DNA of 64,000 nt. It comes from an uncultured Bacilli bacterium (GTDB lineage Bacteria > Bacillota_I > Bacilli_A > RF39 > UBA660). Position numbers and translations under genes: made by a program. Under the pieces are notes generated by a model, which did not search any database, had not been told where the DNA came from, and saw only the letters and a list, made by a program, of their open reading frames with translations. The stretch is taken from positions 136,542 through 200,541 of the forward strand of contig CAJTZU010000003.1 in NCBI GenBank assembly GCA_910584165.1, given 5' to 3'. Shown here piece after piece: positions 16,539 to 23,867 of the stretch. How positions within the stretch are numbered: the stretch's first letter is position 1; the number at the start of each line of letters is the position of its first letter.

Positions 16539-17389
16539 AAGCAATAGAAATTCATGATTTAGTAAAAAAATATGACAGATTTGAATTGGGTAATATCGAT
16601 TTAGAAATACCAAGTGGTATTATCGTAGGTCTTATAGGAGAAAACGGAGCAGGAAAAACAACTCTTATTAAATCTATTTTAGGGATTATTAAAGCGGATA
16701 AAGGAGATATTCAAATATTTGACAAAGACTACCGAAAATATGAAAAGGAAATTAAGGAAGATATAGGGGTTGTTTTAGATAATATGTTTTTTCCTGAAAT
16801 ATTAAAGGTAAAAGATATTAATCCTATTATGAGTTCTGCTTATAAAAATTGGGATAGTAAACTTTATTTTCAATATTTAAAAGAATTTGATATTCCAAGT
16901 TCGCAACAAATTAAAAAATTATCTAAAGGAATGAGAAAGAAATTAGAAATTATAACTGCCTTATCTCATCATCCTAAATTACTTATTTTAGATGAACCAA
17001 CTAGTGGCTTAGATCCTGTTGTAAGAAGTGAAGTACTAGATTTATTTTTAAATTTTATTCAGGATGAGGAACATACAATTCTTCTTTCTACTCATATTAC
17101 TAGCGATTTAGAACATATCGCAGACCATATAGTATTTATCGATGAAGGAAAAAAAGTACTAGATAAAAGTCGCGAAGAAGTATTAGAGTATTATGGAATC
17201 TTAAAATGTTCAAAAGAAGAATTAGAAAAAATAGAGAAAACTGATATTCTTGCTGTTAAAAAGAATCGTTATGACTGTGAAGTATTAGTTTCTGATATTA
17301 CGAATATGAAGAAAAAGTATAAAGATTATGTAATTGATAAAATTACCTTAGAAGAATTAATGGTACTTATGATAAAGGGGGAAAAGTAA
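16535..17389 (+). CDS. ABC transporter ATP-binding protein (YtrB-like)
   Basis: 284 residues. Walker A GENGAGKTTLIKS, signature LSKGMRKKLEIITAL, Walker B LLILDEPTSGLDP and switch His in LSTHITSDLEH are all present. The C-terminal extension of about 80 residues after the core is usual for this exporter subgroup. Encoded between the GntR regulator (4-base overlap) and its permease (1-base gap). Confidence 0.94.
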   Translation: MKAIEIHDLVKKYDRFELGNIDLEIPSGIIVGLIGENGAGKTTLIKSILGIIKADKGDIQIFDKDYRKYEKEIKEDIGVVLDNMFFPEILKVKDINPIMSSAYKNWDSKLYFQYLKEFDIPSSQQIKKLSKGMRKKLEIITALSHHPKLLILDEPTSGLDPVVRSEVLDLFLNFIQDEEHTILLSTHITSDLEHIADHIVFIDEGKKVLDKSREEVLEYYGILKCSKEELEKIEKTDILAVKKNRYDCEVLVSDITNMKKKYKDYVIDKITLEELMVLMIKGEK

Positions 17390-17390
17390 T

Positions 17391-18026
17391 ATGATGAGTT
17401 TTATTAAAAAAGACTTATTAGTCATTAAAGCTAACTTAAAAACATTTCTGATTATTTTAGTATTTTATATTATAATGGGTCTTACTATGGAAGATGGATT
17501 TGATATGACTTTCTTGCTTCCATTTATTTCTGTTATGCTATTTATTTCAACTTTTAGTTATGATGAATTTAATAATTGGAATGCCTATAGTGTAACACTT
17601 CCAGATGGTAGAAGAAATGCTGTAAGAGGAAAGTATTTAGCGAGTTTCCTTATTCTTCTAATTACTTCTATTATTGCATTAATTAGTTCTATGGGAATTG
17701 GCGTATATAAAGAAACTTTTCGTTTAGAAGAAACCTTAATTTCTTTATTTAGTGCTATTACAGCAATGGTATTTGTTTTATCCATTATGTATCCTATTAT
17801 TTTTAAAATAGGAATTGAAAAGGGAAGAATTCTAGTAATGGGAATTATTTTTGGGTGGACCTTTTTAATAGCAACGCTTGGAAAACTTATTGGACCTAGT
17901 TTTCTTGCTGATGTAGGGACTTTTATAGACAACTGGTATTATATTGTGCTTCCTTTCTTTATTTGTATTACTATAGGAATTTCTTATCTAATTTCTATTC
18001 ATATTTATTTAAAGAAAGAATTTTAA
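17391..18026 (+). CDS. ABC-2 type permease
   Basis: 211 residues with six predicted membrane helices and no large soluble domain. The N-terminus (MMSFIKKDLLVIKANLKTFL) and the NNWNAYSVTLPDGRRNAVRGKYLASFL segment fit ABC-2 permeases found with YtrB-like ATPases. Third gene of the GntR operon. A strong terminator follows. The pair probably exports or senses an antimicrobial or lipid; the substrate is unknown. Confidence 0.9.
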   Translation: MMSFIKKDLLVIKANLKTFLIILVFYIIMGLTMEDGFDMTFLLPFISVMLFISTFSYDEFNNWNAYSVTLPDGRRNAVRGKYLASFLILLITSIIALISSMGIGVYKETFRLEETLISLFSAITAMVFVLSIMYPIIFKIGIEKGRILVMGIIFGWTFLIATLGKLIGPSFLADVGTFIDNWYYIVLPFFICITIGISYLISIHIYLKKEF

Positions 18027-18054
18027 GAAAGATGAGGAAATCTTTCTTTTTTTT
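18025..18054 (+). terminator. Terminator after GntR-ABC operon
   Basis: AAGAAAGA / TCTTTCTT stem with 8-nt loop, followed by an eight-T run that abuts the next extended -10. Confidence 0.8.
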
Positions 18055-18062
18055 GATATAAT
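18054..18062 (+). promoter_or_regulatory. Extended -10 promoter of the radical SAM operon (TGATATAAT)
   Basis: TGATATAAT beginning at the last T of the upstream terminator, 19 bases before the first gene. Confidence 0.7.
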
Positions 18063-18080
18063 GGTGATGAGGTTATACGT

Positions 18081-18908
18081 ATGGTTGTAAAAGAAATAGA
18101 AGTAAAAGATCTAGTTACGAAATCGAATTTACCCGTAAGTGATTATGTTATTAATCCTTATGTTGGTTGTCCCCATGGGTGCAAATACTGTTATGCCTCT
18201 TTTATGAAAAGATTTACGAATCATAAAGAAGATTGGGGAACTTTTATAGATATTAAAAGATGTTCTAAGAAATTAAGTAAAAAGAAGTTAGAACATAAAC
18301 GTGTCTTTTTATCTTCTGTAACAGATTGTTATAACTCTTATGAAAAAGAGTATGAACTAACAAGGGGTGTATTAGAACAATTAGTAGATATCGATTGTTA
18401 CTTAAATATTTCTACAAAATCTAATTTGATTTTAAGAGATATTGACTTATTAAAGAAAATGAAACATTTAGAAGTTTCTATTTCTATTAATACATTAGAT
18501 GAAAAGTTTAGGGGGGATATGGACAATGCTTCCTCTATTCAAGAAAGATTAGAAACATTACGAATATTACATGAAAACGGTATTTATACAGTGCTATTTA
18601 TGTCACCTATATTTCCTTATATTACAGATTTTAAAAAGATAATAGAGGTAAGTAAAAACTATGTAGATAGGTATTGGTTTGAAAATTTAAATTTAAGAGG
18701 TAGTTATAAAAGTGATATTTTAAATTATATAGAGAATAACTATCCAGAATACTTAAACGATTATGAAGAAATTTACAAGAAAGGAAATAAAAAATACTTT
18801 GAAGGATTATCTTTAGAGATAGAAGAGTATTGTAAGAAAAATAAAGTTTGTTACAACAATTACTTTTATCATGAGAAGTTAGTGGCAGAGAAAGTAGGGA
18901 AAAAATGA
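18081..18908 (+). CDS. SPL-type radical SAM protein
   Basis: 275 residues. The iron-sulfur motif CPHGCKYC (C30, C34, C37; Cx3Cx2C) and the flanking YVINPYVGC...CYASFMKRFTNHKEDWG are typical of the spore-photoproduct-lyase-like (Rv2578c-like) radical SAM group. The later VFLSSVTDCYNSYEKEYELTRGVLE and VSISINTLDEKFR segments also fit. Most members have no known substrate; this is not SplB itself, which is longer and has a distal catalytic Cys. First gene of a five-gene operon; its TGA overlaps the next ATG. Confidence 0.88.
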   Translation: MVVKEIEVKDLVTKSNLPVSDYVINPYVGCPHGCKYCYASFMKRFTNHKEDWGTFIDIKRCSKKLSKKKLEHKRVFLSSVTDCYNSYEKEYELTRGVLEQLVDIDCYLNISTKSNLILRDIDLLKKMKHLEVSISINTLDEKFRGDMDNASSIQERLETLRILHENGIYTVLFMSPIFPYITDFKKIIEVSKNYVDRYWFENLNLRGSYKSDILNYIENNYPEYLNDYEEIYKKGNKKYFEGLSLEIEEYCKKNKVCYNNYFYHEKLVAEKVGKK

Positions 18909-19387
18909 AAAGATTAACAAGGAGATTTATTGTTAGAAGTTTGGATAGTCTTTCTATAAGCGAGCCAATTCGTTATGAAAGGTACTATATAAATGATAAT
19001 TTACGTATTCAAAAAAAGAATGCTCTTTATGAAAAAGAAGTATTGAATGAAGATAATATTGTAACAGAGAAAATAGAAATATCGGAAACAGAATTTTTAA
19101 AATTAAAGATGGGTGCTACTAGTGAAATTGTAAGAGATAGTTATCTTTACTTAAAAGATAATAGAGTGTCTATTAAGAAATACTATGGACTTTATAAAGA
19201 ACTTTATAGAGTAGAAGTAACTTTTTCTAGTGCAGAAGAAATGAATGATTATCAAAAAGAAGATTGGATGTTAGAAGAAATTACTAATTCTCCTCTTGCT
19301 TTTGATAAATATTTAAGGAATCTTTCACGAGAAGATTTTAAAAAAGAATTAGAAAAGTATATAGATGTGTGGAATGACTATGAGTAA
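18905..19387 (+). CDS. CYTH-domain protein (triphosphate tunnel enzyme family)
   Basis: 160 residues. The C-terminal half carries the CYTH pattern: LYRVEVTFSSAEEMNDYQKEDWMLEEITNSPLAFDKYLRNLSRED, with the VEV-F-S-EEA-F--W---E-T spacing. The N-terminus (RRFIVRSLDSLSISEPIRYERYYI) stands in for the EIERKF motif but is degenerate, so catalytic competence is uncertain. CYTH proteins hydrolyse inorganic or nucleoside triphosphates, or bind cyclic or polyphosphorylated ligands. It overlaps the gene before by 4 bases and the gene after by 8, within the five-gene operon. Confidence 0.75.
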   Translation: MKRLTRRFIVRSLDSLSISEPIRYERYYINDNLRIQKKNALYEKEVLNEDNIVTEKIEISETEFLKLKMGATSEIVRDSYLYLKDNRVSIKKYYGLYKELYRVEVTFSSAEEMNDYQKEDWMLEEITNSPLAFDKYLRNLSREDFKKELEKYIDVWNDYE

Positions 19388-20555
19388 AAGTGGAATAGAT
19401 TTATTAAAAGAAAAAGAGAATATATTATTTCCTGATTATAATCACTCTATTTTAAGTACAATAACTTCTATTTTAAAATATTATAGTGTAGAAACTCCCT
19501 ATGTATCATTAGATTTATTAGATAAAAAGTTAGAGAAGAATTATAAAAATGTTGTTTTGATTGTATTAGATGGCATGGGAAAGAATATATTAGATAATTT
19601 ACCTAATAATTACTTTAGTAATCATTTATTAGATGTTGTTACTTCTGTATATCCTTCTACAACTCCTGCTGCTATGACAACTTATTACTCTGGAAGGCCA
19701 CCAATAGAAACTGCTTGGATAGCTTGGTCACAGTATATGAAAGAATATGGAAGATATCTAGATATTTTTCAAAAAAGAGATTCTTATACTGGAAAAGTAT
19801 ATAATGATATTAAAAAGGACTTATTAGAGATTATTGGATATGAACAAATTTATGATAGAATAGAAAATGCATCACAAGATGTGAAAGTTTTTGAAGTTTC
19901 ACCATCTTATGTATTAAAAAAGTCAAAGAAGTATTTAAAAGCAGATACTGTTGATGGGATGGTAGAACATGTAAAGGTACTATGTAGTGCGGAAGGAAGA
20001 AAATTTATTTTTTGTTATCAAGATAATCCAGATGTTTTATTACATATCCATGGAACAAAATCAGAAGAAGTAAAAAATTATTTAATAGAAACAATTGCTA
20101 AAGTTGAGGAAATGACTGAAAGTTTAAAAGATACTTTAGTAATTGTGACAGCAGACCATGGGCATCAGGATGTAGAAGAAGAATATGATATTAATGATTT
20201 TGAAACGTTAAAGGAATGTTTTATTATGCCTCCAGCACTCGAATCTAGATGCATGACATTTTGGATTAAACCAAAAATGAGAGAATACTTTCAAGAGGAA
20301 TTTAACAAATGCTTTGGGCATGCTTATGTACTTTTAACAAAAGAAGAGTTTTTAGAAAATCATTTTTTAGGGTATGGAAAAGAACATAAAAAGGTTGATG
20401 ATTTTCTTGGTGATTTTGTTGCTTTATCAACTAGTTCTAGTTCCATTAAGATAACTAATGATTATTATTTTGGAAAAATGAAAAAAGCTTCTACTCATTG
20501 TGGACTTACTAAGAATGAAATGTTAGTGCCAATCATTACGATAGAAAAGGAATAA
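19380..20555 (+). CDS. Alkaline-phosphatase-superfamily phosphodiesterase/pyrophosphatase
   Basis: 391 residues, no signal peptide, so probably cytosolic. Type I phosphodiesterase/nucleotide pyrophosphatase pattern: first metal Asp in VVLIVLDGMG, the Thr nucleophile in SVYPSTTPAAMTT, and the late metal ligands in VIVTADHGHQDV and THCGLTKNEMLVPII. Such enzymes cleave phosphodiesters or pyrophosphates of nucleotides. The start at 19380 overlaps the stop of the CYTH gene (ATGAGTAA); the upstream in-frame codons lack a ribosome site. Third gene of the operon. Confidence 0.87.
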   Translation: MSKSGIDLLKEKENILFPDYNHSILSTITSILKYYSVETPYVSLDLLDKKLEKNYKNVVLIVLDGMGKNILDNLPNNYFSNHLLDVVTSVYPSTTPAAMTTYYSGRPPIETAWIAWSQYMKEYGRYLDIFQKRDSYTGKVYNDIKKDLLEIIGYEQIYDRIENASQDVKVFEVSPSYVLKKSKKYLKADTVDGMVEHVKVLCSAEGRKFIFCYQDNPDVLLHIHGTKSEEVKNYLIETIAKVEEMTESLKDTLVIVTADHGHQDVEEEYDINDFETLKECFIMPPALESRCMTFWIKPKMREYFQEEFNKCFGHAYVLLTKEEFLENHFLGYGKEHKKVDDFLGDFVALSTSSSSIKITNDYYFGKMKKASTHCGLTKNEMLVPIITIEKE

Positions 20556-20559
20556 ATGG

Positions 20560-21117
20560 ATGAAAGAAAAGATAAATGAAATACTACTCTCCGGAAATAT
20601 TTTAGAAAATATGGACTTTTTATTAAGTGTTATTCCAGAACTTAAATTTATGGTAGGATTTAACCATAAACATCCCCATCATCATTTAGATGTTTGGAAT
20701 CATACATTAGAAGTAGTAAGAAATGTAGATAGTGATTTAGAGTTAAGAATGGCAGCACTTCTTCATGATGTTGGCAAACCTTTTTCTTATCAAGAAGGGG
20801 AAGTTAGACATTTTCATGGTCATCCAGAAGTATCTGCTAGAATGTCACAGGGCATATTAGAAAGATTACAGTATGATGAAATATTTATACAACATATTTT
20901 TTATCTAGTAAAAAATCATGATACACCAATTGATCCAGATAATTTAGATAATGAATTTAACTTAGTAGAAAAAAGATTACAATTGCAATATGCGGATGCT
21001 TTAGCGCATCATCCTGATAAAGTAAGACAAAGAATAGAAAGATTAGATGCTATAAAAGTATCTTTAGATAGTAAGAAACCAAAAGTGAAAGTAATAAGAA
21101 AGGAAGATGAAGTATGA
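20560..21117 (+). CDS. HD-domain metal-dependent phosphohydrolase
   Basis: 185 residues. HD signature: HHHLDVWNHTLEVVRN (first His), RMAALLHDVGKPF (HD), HFHGHPEVSA and a later Asp, resembling the HD domain of bacterial tRNA nucleotidyltransferases but without the polymerase domain. Members hydrolyse 2',3'-cyclic phosphates, nucleotides or oligonucleotides. Fourth gene of the operon, 4 bases after the phosphodiesterase and overlapping the NUDIX gene by ATGA. Confidence 0.88.
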   Translation: MKEKINEILLSGNILENMDFLLSVIPELKFMVGFNHKHPHHHLDVWNHTLEVVRNVDSDLELRMAALLHDVGKPFSYQEGEVRHFHGHPEVSARMSQGILERLQYDEIFIQHIFYLVKNHDTPIDPDNLDNEFNLVEKRLQLQYADALAHHPDKVRQRIERLDAIKVSLDSKKPKVKVIRKEDEV

Positions 21118-21512
21118 AAGAAATTGATAAAATAGCGTTTATTTATTTAAAAGATAAGAAAATATTATCTACCTTATCAAAAGGAAAGGATGCCTACTAT
21201 ATTCCAGGAGGGAAAAGAGATGGCAATGAGACTGATGAAGAAACTTTAATTCGTGAGTGCAAAGAAGAGCTTACCATTGATATCAAAAAAGATACGATAA
21301 AATATTATGGAACTTTTAAAGCACAAGCTCATGGAAAAGCTGAGGGAATTATTGTGAAAATGACTTGCTATGAAGCAGAGTTTGATGGAAATTTAGAAGC
21401 TGATAGTGAGATTCAAGAAGTGGTATGGTTAGAGTACAAAGACTTAGATAAGATTTCGCCAGTAGATAAATTGATTTTTCAAGATTTACATGATAAAGGA
21501 TTATTAGATTAA
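21114..21512 (+). CDS. NUDIX hydrolase
   Basis: 132 residues. NUDIX box G(x5)E(x7)REx2EE is present in GGKRDGNETDEETLIRECKEELTI. NUDIX enzymes cleave nucleoside diphosphates linked to another group. Last gene of the five-gene operon; its stop codon lies within a terminator stem. The substrate cannot be inferred; the operon partners suggest a shared phosphorylated metabolite. Confidence 0.92.
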   Translation: MKEIDKIAFIYLKDKKILSTLSKGKDAYYIPGGKRDGNETDEETLIRECKEELTIDIKKDTIKYYGTFKAQAHGKAEGIIVKMTCYEAEFDGNLEADSEIQEVVWLEYKDLDKISPVDKLIFQDLHDKGLLD

Positions 21513-21523
21513 TCCTTTTTTTT
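21495..21523 (+). terminator. Terminator overlapping the NUDIX stop codon
   Basis: AAAGGATTA / TAATCCTTT, 6-nt loop, eight Ts. The TAA stop is in the right arm, an economical arrangement. Confidence 0.85.
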
Positions 21524-21524
21524 A

Positions 21525-21533
21525 TGTTATAAT
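21525..21533 (+). promoter_or_regulatory. Extended -10 promoter (TGTTATAAT)
   Basis: Starts one base after the upstream terminator T-run and 16 bases before the MBL-fold gene. Confidence 0.7.
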
Positions 21534-21548
21534 GGAATAGGTGATAGT

Positions 21549-22415
21549 ATGGAATTAATACATGTAAAAGGAAATACTTATTATATAAAGAATGCTACTA
21601 ACATTGGTGTTTATAAAATAGATGAGAATAGTGTTTATCTAATAGATACAGGAAATGATTCTGATGCTGGAAAGAAGATATTAAAATTATTAGAACAAGA
21701 AAATTTAAAAGTAATGGGAATTATCAATACGCATTCTAATGCTGACCATGTTGGTGGAAATAAAGTTATTCAAGATAGAACTGGATGTCAAATATTAGGC
21801 TATGGAATTGAAAAAAGTATTACAGAATATCCTTTATTAGAACCTTCCTTCTTATATGGAGGCTATCCTTTTAAAGAACTAAAAAATAAATTTTTATATG
21901 CAAAGCCTTCTATTGTTAAAGATATTGATAGTAATCTTCCTAAAGGATTAGAATATTTTTTCTTACGGGGACATTTTTTTGATATGATTGGTATTAAAAC
22001 AGATGATAATGTTTATTTTTTAGGTGATTCTTTATTTAGTGAAGAAACAATTACGAAATATCATGTATCCTTTTTATATGATGTAAGAGAATTTTTGAAT
22101 ACTTTAGATTATTTAAATACCTTGGAAGGAATCTATATTCCCTCTCATGTAGAAATGACTACAGATATTACTTCCTTAATTGAAAAGAATAGAAAAAATG
22201 TAGAAGAAGTATTAGAAGTTATTTATCATTATTGTCAAGAAAGTACCATGGAAGAGATTATGAAAAGAGTATTTGAGCACTATGGATTAGTAATGAATAT
22301 TAGTCAATATGTACTAATTGGAAGTACTATTAAATCTTATTTATCTTATCTTTATGAAGAAAATAGAATTACTTATGAATTTATTGATAATAGAATGATT
22401 TGGAAAAGAGTATGA
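21549..22415 (+). CDS. MBL-fold metallohydrolase with HxNxDH motif
   Basis: 288 residues. The metallo-beta-lactamase fold is seen in VYLIDTGNDSDAG, INTHSNADHVGGN, LRGHFFDMIGI, NVYFLGDSLF and YIPSHVE. The metal motif reads HSNADH instead of HxHxDH, so the second His of site 1 is Asn; this variant exists in a known subgroup and may alter metal use. The C-terminal about 85 residues form a helical extension. There is no signal peptide. Glyoxalase II- or hydrolase-like; not a resistance beta-lactamase by context. Confidence 0.85.
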   Translation: MELIHVKGNTYYIKNATNIGVYKIDENSVYLIDTGNDSDAGKKILKLLEQENLKVMGIINTHSNADHVGGNKVIQDRTGCQILGYGIEKSITEYPLLEPSFLYGGYPFKELKNKFLYAKPSIVKDIDSNLPKGLEYFFLRGHFFDMIGIKTDDNVYFLGDSLFSEETITKYHVSFLYDVREFLNTLDYLNTLEGIYIPSHVEMTTDITSLIEKNRKNVEEVLEVIYHYCQESTMEEIMKRVFEHYGLVMNISQYVLIGSTIKSYLSYLYEENRITYEFIDNRMIWKRV

Positions 22416-22425
22416 AAGCAGTAAA

Positions 22426-22911
22426 ATGGTTGAGTTTTTGTACTGTATTTTGATAGTTTTAATATTTCTGATAGGCTTTCTTTTTAAAATGTCTTCCTCA
22501 AAATATATTAAAAAAGAAATTGGGATTGATATTTCTTCTTGTGAAATTATAAAAGATTTAGATACTCACGGTGGGTGTATGGGGGGTGGTTCCTACTTAT
22601 TAGTAGCAGATTGTGAAAAAGTTAGAGGAGATATTTTGCAACAAATGAGTAATTGAAAAAAATTTCCTTTATCAGAAAATCTTCAACTAGAAATTTATGG
22701 TGGAGAAAAAGATGGAGTTACTTTTGCTTCCAATGACTATGCTTCTATTCCTAAAATAGAAAACGGTTATTATTATTTTTATAATAGACATCATGAAGCA
22801 AAGAGTGCTTTTAGTGATGAAGATTTATTTGATAATTTTTCTTATAATTATACAGTTTCTTTCTATGATGAAGATACGAATTTCTTCTATTACTTTGAAA
22901 TGGATACTTAA
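22426..22911 (+). pseudogene. Membrane-anchored protein interrupted by an in-frame TGA
   Basis: The frame encodes an N-terminal membrane helix, then a stretch with THGGCMGGGSYLL, and is stopped by TGA at 22654-22656. The same frame stays open for 84 more codons to TAA at 22909 with matching composition (a Tyr/Asp-rich beta domain). A Trp at the stop would give SNWKKFPLSENL, so a TGG to TGA change is the simplest explanation. TGA is a stop elsewhere in the window. Full length would be 161 residues. I do not recognise the family. Confidence 0.7.
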
Positions 22912-22922
22912 AAAGGTGATTT

Positions 22923-23666
22923 ATGAAAAAAAAGAGAATGAAAAAAGTTCAAAATTTATGGTGTAGCTTTTTATTGATTGCTATATTTACTATTTTCCAA
23001 CTTTATCAAAATCATATAAAGGATGCCAGTGCTACATTAAAGAAATCGTCAAATATAAATTCAGTTCCTTCTTATTCTTTAAATGATATTCCAACTTATA
23101 ATGGGGAACTTTCTATTATAATTGATAATAACATACCGCTTTTTAAGGAAGAAGATTATACGAATAAAAGTTTTGAAATTTATAGCGAATTAGATTCACT
23201 AGGAAGAGTTGGAACTGCTTTTGCTAATGTTGGGATGGATTTAATGCCAACTGAAAAAAGAGGAAGCATTGGAATGGTTAAACCAAGTGGTTGGCACACT
23301 GTAAAATATGATATAGTAGATGGAAAATATTTATATAATCGATGTCATTTAATTGGATATCAATTAACAGGGGAAAATGCGAATGAAAAAAATTTAATGA
23401 CTTGCACGAGAGCGATGAATACAATTGGTATGTTACCATTTGAAAATCGAGTAGCAGAATACATTAAGGAAACTAAAAATCATGTTCTTTATCGTGTAAC
23501 TCCTATTTATGAGAACGATAATTTGTTAGCAAATGGAGTAATTATAGAAGCTAGTTCTGTAGAAGATAGAGGTTCTAGTTTACAATTTTATGTATATGTC
23601 TATAATGCTCAGGAAGGTATTGAAATAAATTATCAAACAGGAGAAAGTAAATTGAAAGGGGATTAG
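22923..23666 (+). CDS. Exported DNA/RNA non-specific endonuclease (EndA/streptodornase-like)
   Basis: 247 residues with a signal anchor (about 8-27). The nuclease core has the catalytic His in YNRCHLIGYQLTGENANEKNLMTCTRAMN, where Cys replaces the Gly of DRGH, plus the metal-binding Asn and the MLPFENRVAEYI helix. Streptococcal secreted DNases share the NRCHLIGYQL pattern. It would degrade extracellular nucleic acid on the cell surface, or take part in uptake. AAAAGGTGATTT gives a good ribosome site; a small terminator follows. Confidence 0.9.
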   Translation: MKKKRMKKVQNLWCSFLLIAIFTIFQLYQNHIKDASATLKKSSNINSVPSYSLNDIPTYNGELSIIIDNNIPLFKEEDYTNKSFEIYSELDSLGRVGTAFANVGMDLMPTEKRGSIGMVKPSGWHTVKYDIVDGKYLYNRCHLIGYQLTGENANEKNLMTCTRAMNTIGMLPFENRVAEYIKETKNHVLYRVTPIYENDNLLANGVIIEASSVEDRGSSLQFYVYVYNAQEGIEINYQTGESKLKGD

Positions 23667-23684
23667 AAAACTAATTCTTTTTTT

Positions 23685-23702
23685 GTCACTTAGAAGTCAC
23701 TT
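23685..23702 (+). promoter_or_regulatory. Direct repeats GTCACTT upstream of dlt operon
   Basis: Two exact GTCACTT copies 11 bp apart (23685 and 23696), placed 9-26 bases upstream of a TATAAT at 23711-23716. Spacing of one helical turn at the -35 is the usual layout for OmpR-family activators such as the regulator at 6000. Confidence 0.45.
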
Positions 23703-23819
23703 TCCTTTTCTATAATTACTTTGTAGAGTGTTTAAGTCTATTTTTGAAGAAAAAAGTATCAAAGAATAGTAAAATATAAGAGAAAAAGTGTTATTTTATA
23801 AGTTATTATAAGAAAAATG

Positions 23820-23828
23820 TGCTATAAT
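23820..23828 (+). promoter_or_regulatory. Extended -10 promoter of dlt operon (TGCTATAAT)
   Basis: TGCTATAAT 40 bases before the dltA start at 23868. It overlaps the longer in-frame ATG at 23817, which argues against that start. A second TATAAT lies at 23711. Confidence 0.6.
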
Positions 23829-23867
23829 GGCTTTGGAATAGCAAATGAAAAAGAAGGAAGTGGCATG

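Noticed and set aside
18081..18908. Spore photoproduct lyase (SplB)
   Set aside because: Too short, lacks the distal catalytic Cys context, and no sporulation genes are nearby; only the radical SAM subgroup is shared.
21549..22415. Metallo-beta-lactamase
   Set aside because: No signal peptide, variant HxNxDH motif, and general MBL-hydrolase layout; nothing points to beta-lactam cleavage.
22426..22911. Alternative genetic code with TGA as Trp
   Set aside because: rarA, the GntR, radical SAM, HD, MBL, TfoX-like and DUF2185 genes all end at TGA in sensible places, and Trp is encoded by TGG throughout.
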